A stretch of 7,120 nucleotides of DNA. It comes from an uncultured Collinsella sp. Its GTDB lineage: Bacteria > Actinomycetota > Coriobacteriia > Coriobacteriales > Coriobacteriaceae. Below the pieces are notes generated by a model. It was not told the origin of the DNA. It worked only from the letters and a program-made list of their open reading frames with translations, and ran no database searches. The DNA is taken from contig URGF01000099.1 in assembly GCA_900547285.1 (NCBI GenBank), positions 1 to 7,120 on the forward strand. The letters are read 5' to 3'. The position numbers and the translations under genes were made by a program. The first letter of the stretch is position 1. Each line of letters opens with the position of its first letter. Positions 1-5,326 of this stretch are shown piece by piece.

Positions 1-364
1 CCTGCACCAGGTCGATAAACGACATGACGCAGCGGTCGATAAAGAAGATCGCCGCAATGGCAACGACGACATAGCTGCCCAGGCGCGCGCCGTGACGGAA
101 GCGGTCGGAAGCAAACGGAGATTTCTCGCGATAGTCGTTCCAGTGCATGAGCTTGGTGACGAGCGCTGCCGCCGACGCGACGAGCCAGGCCCAAAGGATT
201 GCCCAGAGGCAATCCTGGAAGACGCCCGTAGGCGCCAAGAAGCTCAACGGCGTGGGGTTGCGCTGGCTAAACGCCAGGCCGAGTGCCGCGATGACGCTCG
301 TGCCCAGGTACACGTAACGGTGGTCGGCCTTGATAAAGGAGGCCAGGCGATTGATGGTTTTCAT
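1..364 (-). CDS. Probable amino-acid ABC transporter permease, N-terminal part (runs off window)
   Basis: This is the first 121 codons of an open frame that runs off the left edge. It starts at an ATG at 364 behind a clear GGGAGG site. What is visible looks like an inner-membrane protein, with hydrophobic stretches at about residues 17-33, 49-71 and 95-117 separated by short basic or polar loops. It begins only 9 bases after the stop of the amino-acid binding lipoprotein gene, and the ribosome-binding site overlaps that stop, so the two should be co-translated. Position and hydrophobicity suggest the permease of the same importer. The conserved permease core of the HisM/GlnP type is not reached within 121 residues, so the protein would carry an unusually long N-terminal extension with extra helices. 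The assignment rests mainly on context; another membrane protein is possible. Confidence 0.55.
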   Translation of the reverse strand, partial: MKTINRLASFIKADHRYVYLGTSVIAALGLAFSQRNPTPLSFLAPTGVFQDCLWAILWAWLVASAAALVTKLMHWNDYREKSPFASDRFRHGARLGSYVVVAIAAIFFIDRCVMSFIDLVQ

Positions 365-368
365 GCTG

Positions 369-376
369 CCTCCCTA
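369..376 (-). promoter_or_regulatory. Ribosome-binding site overlapping the upstream stop codon
   Basis: On the minus strand the sequence reads TAGGGAGG. The TAG ends the binding-protein gene, and its last G is also the first base of GGGAGG, the ribosome-binding site of the permease gene whose ATG follows four bases later. This arrangement is typical of translational coupling in an operon. Confidence 0.75.
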
Positions 377-1300
377 TGCCGGCTGACGGTCGAGGCACGC
401 GTCCCACATTTGGTCGCGCTCCTCTTGGCTAATGCCCTTGAGCGTCTTATCGATGAGCTTAAGCAGTTTGTCCGAGCCCTTGCGGCAACCGACATTTGCC
501 GCGACCTCCTGCTTAAAGCCCTCGCCCTCGGCAAAATGAATAGGGACAATGCCCGGATTTTGGGCCATATAGCCCTTCTCGTTCTCGGTGTTGTAGGTCA
601 CGGCGTCGCACGTGCCCTGCAGCAGGTTCGAGAACACCGTGGGGACGGAGTCGACCGGGTTCTTGTGCACAACGCCCGGAATCTCGTCGATGACGGTGTC
701 GAGCATGGTGTCCTTTTGGCCGAGTACCGTGGCACCGCTAAAGTCGCTGAGCTTGGTGGCGTTTTGGTAGGGGGAACCCTCTTTTACGAACAGGCCAAAG
801 TAGCCAATGAAGTACGGGTCGGAAAAGCCGACCGACTCCTCGCGCTCGGGCGTGGCGCTCATGCCGGCAATGATGAGGTCGATCTGGCCGTTGTTGAGCG
901 AATCGATAAGGCCCGAGAAGCTCTGCTTGACGGCAACGGGCTCGCCACCGAGGGCCTTGCAGACGATCTTGGCGATCTGCACGTCGTAGCCATCGGCATA
1001 GGCGCCCTGCACGTTGTCGATGGGGATCGTGAACTCGCTGGCCTCGGAAACCTGCCAGTTGTACGGGGCGTAGGCCGCCTCCATGCCGATGCGGATCTTA
1101 TCCTTGCCGATAACGGAATCGGACAGGTCATCGCGACCGCCGCCCGTCGTGGGCTGGACCACCTTGAGTGTGGACGGACGCTGGCAGCCGGCAAGCGCGC
1201 CGGCGACAACGGTTGCGCTCGCAGCGAGGGCGCTACCCAAGAAGATGCGACGACTGCACACCGGCTGGGCCTGCGCGTCGCGCTGTAGTCGAGGTTGCAT
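374..1300 (-). CDS. Amino-acid ABC transporter substrate-binding lipoprotein (family 3)
   Basis: A 308-residue extracytoplasmic receptor for a polar amino acid or similar small solute, anchored to the membrane by lipid and feeding an ABC importer. The N-terminus has a twin-arginine-type motif, SRRIFLG (residues 16-22), a hydrophobic run, and the lipobox LAGC with Cys39 as the lipidation site. The mature part matches family 3 solute-binding proteins: RIGMEAAYAPYNW (70-82), GYDVQIAK (104-111), GQIDLIIAGMSATPERE (138-154) and FSDPYF (159-164). Arg153 sits where family members bind the ligand carboxylate. In the GYDVQ signature a Gln (108) replaces the usual acidic residue. The ATG at 1300 follows GGGAAGG six bases upstream. 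The permease-like gene follows immediately. The family call is firm; the ligand cannot be read from sequence. Confidence 0.92.
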   Translation of the reverse strand: MQPRLQRDAQAQPVCSRRIFLGSALAASATVVAGALAGCQRPSTLKVVQPTTGGGRDDLSDSVIGKDKIRIGMEAAYAPYNWQVSEASEFTIPIDNVQGAYADGYDVQIAKIVCKALGGEPVAVKQSFSGLIDSLNNGQIDLIIAGMSATPEREESVGFSDPYFIGYFGLFVKEGSPYQNATKLSDFSGATVLGQKDTMLDTVIDEIPGVVHKNPVDSVPTVFSNLLQGTCDAVTYNTENEKGYMAQNPGIVPIHFAEGEGFKQEVAANVGCRKGSDKLLKLIDKTLKGISQEERDQMWDACLDRQPA

Positions 1301-1382
1301 CTGATGCCTTCCCTATGTCGTTTTGCTGACAATAAGACAGGATATACGTCAACAACCAGCAGCGCGGCATGTGCGCGAAAAA

Positions 1383-1412
1383 TTAATAGACACACGAGGA
1401 CGATTGGCACAA
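1383..1412 (-). promoter_or_regulatory. Possible promoter of the ABC importer operon
   Basis: The 137 bases between the terminator at 1436-1494 and the binding-protein start at 1300 must hold a promoter if the terminator works. The best pair I see on the minus strand is TTGTGC (1412-1407) and TATTAA (1388-1383) with an 18-base spacer, in a short AT-rich island within GC-rich sequence. Both boxes are poor matches. A TTGACG at 1352-1347 lacks a well-spaced -10 box. Weak support only. Confidence 0.25.
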
Positions 1413-1435
1413 AGTAACCTGTCCCCATGTACCAC

Positions 1436-1494
1436 TTGGCATGAAAAAGGCAAGGCATAGACCTTCTGGTCATGCCTTGCCTTTTTCATGCCAA
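1436..1494 (-). terminator. Strong, probably bidirectional intrinsic terminator
   Basis: Perfect 23-base arms at 1436-1458 and 1472-1494 enclose a short inner stem, GACC/GGTC, with a four-base loop and one bulged base at 1459. The arms contain an A-run and a matching T-run flanking the GC-rich AAGGCAT/ATGCCTT core, so either strand gives a stem followed by a U-tract. It lies 62 bases beyond the stop of the epimerase-like gene and upstream of the importer operon, and should end the epimerase transcript. It is also the distal hairpin of the repeated element described at 1513-1556. Confidence 0.85.
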
Positions 1495-1512
1495 ATTGTC
1501 GCTCTGGGTGGC

Positions 1513-1556
1513 GCGCAGCGTCGACCGGTCCGTCGTTCGTTAGAACGGCGGAACCT
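1513..1556 (-). repeat. Post-stop hairpin element, copy A
   Basis: This block of 44 bases matches 5283-5326 at 39 positions. On the minus strand it starts one base after the epimerase stop codon. It folds as a three-pair base (GGT/ACC), a bulged T, a nine-pair stem (1543-1551 with 1530-1538) and the four-base loop TAAC. The linker TCGACGCTGCGC follows. One stem pair is a C-A mismatch on this strand (a G-U wobble on the other). The terminator hairpin at 1436-1494 lies just beyond, in the same order as in the second copy. Confidence 0.75.
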
Positions 1557-2450
1557 CTAGAGCAGGGTAACGCTAAAGCTGCGAACGTCCGTCTCACCCG
1601 GTGCCAAGGTAATGGTGTTGACCTTGTGCTCAAAGACGTCGTCCTCGGTGTCCATGGTGGTGTGGCCGGTCCAGGGCTCGAGCGCCACAAACGGGGCGTC
1701 GTTGGCGGCAGACCACACGCCGATGTACTTAAAGCCCTCAAAGTCGATCTTGACGCCGTGGCCCGACTTGCGGCCGCGCAACGTGAGCGTGGAACCCGGG
1801 GCATCGGTGAACATGATGGCGTCGTTATCGAAGCTGCGGTGCGTGATGGGCAGCACGTCCGAGTTATCGGGAGCCTTGTAGCTGCCCTCGAACGTCATAA
1901 GACCGTCGGGCGTGATGATGGGGGCCTCGTTGGTCCAAGCCTCGGTAAACGCCAGCTCGTAATCCTCGAACGCCTCATCCTCGGCACCGGGGGCGGGCAC
2001 GTTAAATGCAGGGTGGCCGCCCACCGAGAACGGCAGATCCACGTCGTCGGTGTTGGTGACGGCAAAGGTCTGCGTGAGCGTGGCGTCGCCGGTCAGGGCA
2101 TAAGTCATGTTGAGCTTAAAGTGGAACGGGAACGCCTTGAGCGACTCGGGCGTGTCGGTGAGCTCGTAGGTAACGGACGAACCGTCCTCCGACACCTCGA
2201 CGATCTTGTGCTCGACAATGCGCGCGATACCGTGGCGTGCCATCTCGCAGGTGCCGGCGGCAGACGTCGCCGTGTTGTTGCGCAGCGATCCCACGATGGG
2301 GAACAGGATGGGCGCGTGCTTGCCCCAAAAGGCCGGGTCGCCCTGCCACAGATACTCGTTGCCGTTGAGGGCAAGGCTCGTGAGCTGGGCGCCCATGGAA
2401 TCGATGGCCGCGGTGAGGCCGCCGCGCTTGATGGTAGTGACGGTGGACAT
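1557..2450 (-). CDS. Aldose 1-epimerase family protein (LacX/YeaD-like mutarotase)
   Basis: A 297-residue cytoplasmic protein of the galactose-mutarotase fold, expected to interconvert anomers of a sugar or sugar derivative. Family marks are LFPIVGSLRN (49-58) with Arg57, the RHGIAR segment (72-77), SVGGHPAFNVP (142-152) with His146 as the likely catalytic acid, and VALEPWTG (255-262) with Glu258 as the likely base. It spans the whole domain and ends with the usual TLAPGE strand. The ATG at 2450 is preferred over an upstream TTG at 2474 because a clear GGAGGAAG lies four bases before it, inside the longer frame. LacX-type members often have no proven substrate, and no sugar pathway genes adjoin here. 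It appears to be a single-gene unit ended by the terminator at 1436-1494. Confidence 0.88.
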   Translation of the reverse strand: MSTVTTIKRGGLTAAIDSMGAQLTSLALNGNEYLWQGDPAFWGKHAPILFPIVGSLRNNTATSAAGTCEMARHGIARIVEHKIVEVSEDGSSVTYELTDTPESLKAFPFHFKLNMTYALTGDATLTQTFAVTNTDDVDLPFSVGGHPAFNVPAPGAEDEAFEDYELAFTEAWTNEAPIITPDGLMTFEGSYKAPDNSDVLPITHRSFDNDAIMFTDAPGSTLTLRGRKSGHGVKIDFEGFKYIGVWSAANDAPFVALEPWTGHTTMDTEDDVFEHKVNTITLAPGETDVRSFSVTLL

Positions 2451-2529
2451 GCTACTTCCTCCAATAGTAAACAACGGTGTCGAGGGCTATTGTCCCACTC
2501 TTGGCGGCGGGGTTGAGCGACAGGTGCAG

Positions 2530-3399
2530 TTATTGAGCAATAGCGTAAAGGTCAAACCCGCCCTGCGGCGTGCTATCGACCGTATCGGGCGCCTGTGAAT
2601 TAAAACTCACCGGAACCATGCGCTTTGAGGCGCGGTAACGCGTGCCGTCGGTGGCGACGGGCGGCTCATCGACCGTGAGCTCGTAATCGCCGGGCTTGAG
2701 CTCGATACCGTCACCTTCGGAATTGACGTATTGATACTCGTCAATCGCCTGCCCCCTGAGCGTGCGGCCCACGATGTGGATGAGCATCTGACTATCGCCG
2801 CGGGCGGTGTCCCATGTCGCACCGTCCTTGACCTCGACCGACACATGCACCGAGCGCGTGCGGCTGAGCGATTGCTCGACAGACATCTCGACCTTGGCGG
2901 CATCTTTGCGCTGTTGCTCCACATGGCTCCAGACATTTCCGATCGCCGAGCAAGCGATGACGCCGGCCATGAAGGCGATGAGGATGGGACCGAGCGGAGA
3001 GCGGCGGCCCGCGTCTTCCTCGCGAGCCAGGTCGGGGCGACGTGTGGGCGCGGGTGCTTGGGCACCCTGCGAGGGCACGTCGAGAATGCTGAAGGATGCC
3101 GTACTGCCGGGGTCGATGTTATGGCGCGGCTGCGGGGTCTTGGCCGGCGAGATGGACATGTCCGCCGGCTCACCGAGTGTGGCCGTAGCGTCAGCCTTGG
3201 CCTCGTCTGCCTCGGCTTGGGCCCAGGCTTGTTCGAAGGTCAGGGGCTCGACGGGGTCGAGGGCGGCGTCCGAGTCGGCGGCGGCGACGTTGCCGGTCTC
3301 GTCCTCGTCGCTCGACACGTCACACGGCGTAGGCTCGTCCCACTCCTCGTCCGGAGCCTCGCCCTCGCTATACCACCATTCAAAGTTATCGATATCCAT
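2530..3399 (-). CDS. Unrecognised single-pass membrane protein with acidic N-terminal tail
   Basis: I do not recognise this 289-residue protein by name. Residues 1-70 are very acidic and rich in Asp, Glu and Ala. Residues 80-135 look disordered, with Pro, Gln and several Arg. One membrane span lies at about 136-156, preceded by an RR pair, which predicts N-in, C-out topology. A short charged stretch (157-175) follows. The outer part (about 184-289) looks like a beta-rich domain, with a LKPGDYELTV turn (234-243), ATDGTRYRAS (249-258) and a preceding VDE-like segment (AIDEYQYV). This resembles surface or prealbumin-like modules of anchored proteins in this bacterial class, by inference only. 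The ATG at 3399 is preceded by AAGGGG at an eight-base spacing, a modest ribosome-binding site. The epimerase-like gene starts 79 bases beyond its stop; a shared role is not evident. Confidence 0.8.
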   Translation of the reverse strand: MDIDNFEWWYSEGEAPDEEWDEPTPCDVSSDEDETGNVAAADSDAALDPVEPLTFEQAWAQAEADEAKADATATLGEPADMSISPAKTPQPRHNIDPGSTASFSILDVPSQGAQAPAPTRRPDLAREEDAGRRSPLGPILIAFMAGVIACSAIGNVWSHVEQQRKDAAKVEMSVEQSLSRTRSVHVSVEVKDGATWDTARGDSQMLIHIVGRTLRGQAIDEYQYVNSEGDGIELKPGDYELTVDEPPVATDGTRYRASKRMVPVSFNSQAPDTVDSTPQGGFDLYAIAQ

Positions 3400-3401
3400 A
3401 C

Positions 3402-3413
3402 GGGGCGCCCCTT
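3402..3413 (-). promoter_or_regulatory. Ribosome-binding site embedded in a GC palindrome
   Basis: The only Shine-Dalgarno-like sequence before the ATG at 3399 is AAGGGG (3413-3408), eight bases upstream. Its G-run is the first half of the palindrome GGGGCGCCCC (3411-3402). As RNA this could form at most three pairs around a four-base loop, so strong masking is unlikely, but the site is weaker than those of the neighbouring genes. Confidence 0.4.
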
Positions 3414-3480
3414 AAGCCTCGCAAATAAACACTTGCCAGCCTTATACCCCCAGATGGCACGGGAGCTCGCCGGCACAGAC

Positions 3481-3545
3481 AGGAAAAGCGTCACAACATT
3501 CGACGCTTTTCCTCGTTTTCGAGATTTTCATCAAATGTTGTGACG
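3481..3545 (-). repeat. Overlapping inverted repeats forming two exclusive stems
   Basis: Two perfect 12-base inverted repeats share four bases. One pairs 3481-3492 with 3502-3513 (AGGAAAAGCGTC and its complement). The other pairs 3489-3500 with 3534-3545 (CGTCACAACATT and its complement), with a small CTCG/CGAG hairpin inside at 3512-3523. An RNA can form only one of the two long stems at a time. The short-range stem ends in a T-rich strand in both directions and could act as a weak terminator for the MerR gene upstream. The rest of this gap, 3400-3480, shows a lone TATAAG (minus, 3446-3441) without a good -35 box. Confidence 0.7.
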
Positions 3546-3569
3546 GTTTGGGCAGCAGCCACACCACGA

Positions 3570-3600
3570 ATGTGACAAAGGGACTGTCCCTTTGTCACAT
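3570..3600 (-). repeat. Perfect palindrome overlapping the MerR stop codon
   Basis: Arms of 14 bases, ATGTGACAAAGGGA and its exact complement, surround a three-base loop at 3584-3586. The first bases on the minus strand, ATG TGA, are the last sense codon and stop codon of the MerR gene. I associate GTGACAAAGGGAC-type palindromes with dispersed repeats in Collinsella and relatives, from memory. It lacks a U-tract, so it is more likely a REP-like repeat than a terminator. Confidence 0.75.
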
Positions 3601-4464
3601 CTGGAGGGTAACAGGGATTTGGATGCAGCAAAAGTCCTCTTGGTGGGACTCGTCGTAGCTCGTGGTATCGAGGTAGCAAAAGTCGAAAGCGTTGCCAACG
3701 GGCTGGAGCGCGTGCTCGTCCATGCAGGCCACGACGGCGCGGATGCCCTCGGGCTCGTACGGCATGCCCCAGCGGCTCATGCACAGATACGTGCCCTCGG
3801 GCAGTACTTCGATGCCGGTTTCTGCCAGCTCGGCGGGATCGCTCGGCAGCAGCTCCTCGACACCGCGCGGTAGCACGGCAAAGGAGCCGGCGCCGGCGAC
3901 GGGGTCGTCGGAATGCAGCGCCTCGCGACGCAGCATGGCGCCCCAGCCGCGCATGGGACGCGTGCCCGTCAGCGCACGCATGCGCAGGATTGCCCGCATG
4001 AGCGTGGGGTGAAGCATCGAGCGGCCGCGCTCTATATCGCCCGGAAACTCCTCAAAGACCACGTAGCGGCGCTCGAATTGCTTGAGCTCCGGCTTGCCCT
4101 CGCGCTCGCGCCAGTAAACCGCCTCGTCGTAAAAGCTTAGACGCTCCTGTACGCTCGCGCGCTCGGCTTTGAGCTCAGCGATCTGTTCATCGAGCGCCTG
4201 CACCCGCGAGCGCAGGTGATCGGTCATCTCGCCAATGTCGAACGTCGAGGTCAGACGGTCGATCTCGTCGAGTTCGAGCCCCAGGTCGCGCAGCATGCAA
4301 ATCAGACGCATGAGCGGGATCTGCGTGGGCGAATAGAAGCGGTAGCCTTTTTCGTTGACCACGGCGGGCTTAAACAGGCCGATCTTGTCGTAGTAGATGA
4401 GCGTTTGGCGCGAAACGTTAAACAAGCTCGCCATCTCGCTAATCGCATACATGCCCGTCTGCAT
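3595..4464 (-). CDS. MerR-family transcriptional regulator with GyrI-like effector domain
   Basis: A 289-residue DNA-binding regulator. Residues 6-47 form the MerR helix-turn-helix and wing: YAISEMASLFNVSRQTLIYY, then DKIGLFKP and GYRFYSP. A further helix pair (50-72) leads into a dimerisation coiled coil at about 80-118. Residues 130-289 resemble the GyrI-like/BmrR-type ligand-binding domain, including the RRYVVFEEFPG entry strand and a closing IQIPV strand. Such proteins typically twist a promoter with a long spacer in response to an aromatic or cationic small molecule. The ATG at 4464 is chosen because GGGAGG lies four bases before it; a GTG at 4479 and an ATG at 4452 are alternatives. The gene sits directly downstream of ubiX and apart from it by a hairpin, so control of the decarboxylase module is possible but unproven. 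Its stop lies in the palindrome at 3570-3600. Confidence 0.9.
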   Translation of the reverse strand: MQTGMYAISEMASLFNVSRQTLIYYDKIGLFKPAVVNEKGYRFYSPTQIPLMRLICMLRDLGLELDEIDRLTSTFDIGEMTDHLRSRVQALDEQIAELKAERASVQERLSFYDEAVYWREREGKPELKQFERRYVVFEEFPGDIERGRSMLHPTLMRAILRMRALTGTRPMRGWGAMLRREALHSDDPVAGAGSFAVLPRGVEELLPSDPAELAETGIEVLPEGTYLCMSRWGMPYEPEGIRAVVACMDEHALQPVGNAFDFCYLDTTSYDESHQEDFCCIQIPVTLQM

Positions 4465-4496
4465 AAGTCCTCCCGACACATCCTTTTAGCGCACAA

Positions 4497-4524
4497 AGCC
4501 CGCCGCCCACAGGGGCAGCGGGCT
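4497..4524 (-). terminator. Probable terminator after the flavin prenyltransferase gene
   Basis: A seven-pair stem (AGCCCGC/GCGGGCT), one mismatch, a further four pairs (GCCC/GGGC) and a four-base loop begin 32 bases after the ubiX-type stop. On the minus strand it is followed by only a short TTTG tail, so termination may be incomplete. It lies between ubiX and the MerR gene. Confidence 0.6.
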
Positions 4525-4556
4525 CAAACACTACTCGTATCCTACCCTAAAGACAT

Positions 4557-5135
4557 CTATGACCAGCGCTTATAGTTTTCACATGACACGCCGACGGCCT
4601 CGAGCGCCTTGGCGGCGATGTGATGCACCGCGTCGTCGAGCGTGGCGGGGCCGTTGTAAAACGTGAGCATGGGCGGCATGAGCATGACGCCCGGTACGCG
4701 CGCCAGGCGCGCCATGTTGTCGACGTGAATGGCGCTGAAGGGCGTCTCGCGCACCATGAGCACCAGGCGGCGCTGCTCTTTCATCTGCACGTCGGCCGCG
4801 CGCAACAACAGGTTTTCGCTGTAGCCGCTCGCAATGCCGGCGAGCGTCTTCATGGAGCAGGGGGCCACGATCATACCGTCGACCGGATAGGTGCCGCTTG
4901 CGATGGCGGCGCCGATGTTCTTGTTGTCGTAGACCACATCGGCGTGCGCGACAAACTCGTCGAGCGTCATGCCGAGCTCCTGCTCGATGGTGATCTCTCC
5001 CCCGCGCGTGACGACAAGCGCCGACTCGGCGCCGGCCTGGCGCAGGCATTTGAGGCACTCAAGGCCCAGCGCGGCACCGCTGGCGCCCGAAACGCCAACG
5101 ACAATGCGACGGGGACGAACAGAAGACTCAGGCAT
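4557..5135 (-). CDS. ubiX: UbiX-type flavin prenyltransferase (LpdB-like)
   Basis: A 192-residue enzyme that joins a dimethylallyl group to reduced FMN, making the prenylated FMN cofactor of UbiD decarboxylases. The full length is typical. The FMN-binding start GVSGASGA (14-21) is intact, as are APCSMKTLAGIASGY (91-105), RAADV (112-116), KEQRRLVLMVRE (119-130) and the closing PPMLTFYNGP (154-163). Arg112, Lys119, Arg129, Glu130 and Tyr160 appear to match the conserved phosphate- and prenyl-site residues of characterised UbiX. The open frame extends further upstream, but the ATG at 5135 is the start: AGGAG lies five bases before it and homology begins there. It follows the decarboxylase gene after 190 bases. 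A role in cofactor supply to that enzyme is the natural reading, as for LpdB with LpdC. Confidence 0.93.
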   Translation of the reverse strand: MPESSVRPRRIVVGVSGASGAALGLECLKCLRQAGAESALVVTRGGEITIEQELGMTLDEFVAHADVVYDNKNIGAAIASGTYPVDGMIVAPCSMKTLAGIASGYSENLLLRAADVQMKEQRRLVLMVRETPFSAIHVDNMARLARVPGVMLMPPMLTFYNGPATLDDAVHHIAAKALEAVGVSCENYKRWS

Positions 5136-5207
5136 GACAACTCCTGACAACAAAATGGCAGCTATAGGTCGGGCAATGTCAGCGAGCGCGCGTCTGGCGA
5201 GGCAAGG

Positions 5208-5263
5208 TGCCCCGAAACAAGAAGGCATAGGGCTTATGCCCATGCCTTCGCAGTTGAGGGGCA
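5208..5263 (-). terminator. Distal hairpin of element copy B, possible terminator after the decarboxylase gene
   Basis: The core at 5221-5249 reads GAAGGCAT, GGGC, loop ATAA, GCCC, a bulged T, ATGCCTTC on the minus strand, and is followed by the T-rich TTGTTT. Outer pairs TTG/CAA (5256-5254 with 5220-5218) and TGCCCC/GGGGCA (5263-5258 with 5213-5208) can extend it past internal loops. The shape, including the position of the single bulge, is that of the inner part of the terminator at 1436-1494. Leakage or an internal promoter would be needed for ubiX expression; the best -10 candidate in 5136-5220 is an isolated TATAGC. Confidence 0.6.
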
Positions 5264-5282
5264 GATTGCCCGCCAGGCGCGG

Positions 5283-5326
5283 GCGCAGCGTCGAGTGGTC
5301 CGGCGTTCGGTAGAACGCCGGAACCT
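5283..5326 (-). repeat. Post-stop hairpin element, copy B
   Basis: Second copy of the 44-base block seen at 1513-1556. On the minus strand it abuts the TAA of the decarboxylase gene; its first base is part of that stop codon. The hairpin has GGT/ACC, a bulged T, a perfect nine-pair stem (CCGGCGTTC/GAACGCCGG) and loop TACC, followed by the same TCGACGCTGCGC linker. Here an additional six-pair hairpin (5268-5273 with 5279-5284) sits between this block and the distal hairpin, with no equivalent in copy A. Confidence 0.75.

Noticed and set aside
92..1288. Plus-strand open frame of 398 codons opposite the binding-protein gene
   Set aside because: Antisense shadow of the binding protein and the start of the permease, spanning their junction, without its own start signals.
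1301..1437. Riboswitch upstream of the amino-acid importer
   Set aside because: I see no T-box, lysine, glycine or SAM riboswitch landmarks in this leader.
1436..1494. Insertion-sequence or MITE end, given the perfect 23-base arms
   Set aside because: No target-site duplication, the arms are separated by only a small stem-loop, and the A/T-flanked GC core fits a bidirectional terminator better.
1488..2516. Plus-strand open frame of 342 codons opposite the epimerase-like gene
   Set aside because: Same antisense shadow pattern; it also runs through the terminator and repeat element and resembles no protein family.
3400..3600. CRISPR array or attachment site suggested by the clustered repeats
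   Set aside because: Repeats are inverted, not regularly spaced direct repeats, and no integrase or cas gene is nearby.
3491..3784. Small minus-strand open frame of 97 codons across the 3' end of the MerR gene
   Set aside because: Mostly out of frame with the MerR gene it overlaps and then passes through two inverted repeats; no ribosome-binding site seen.
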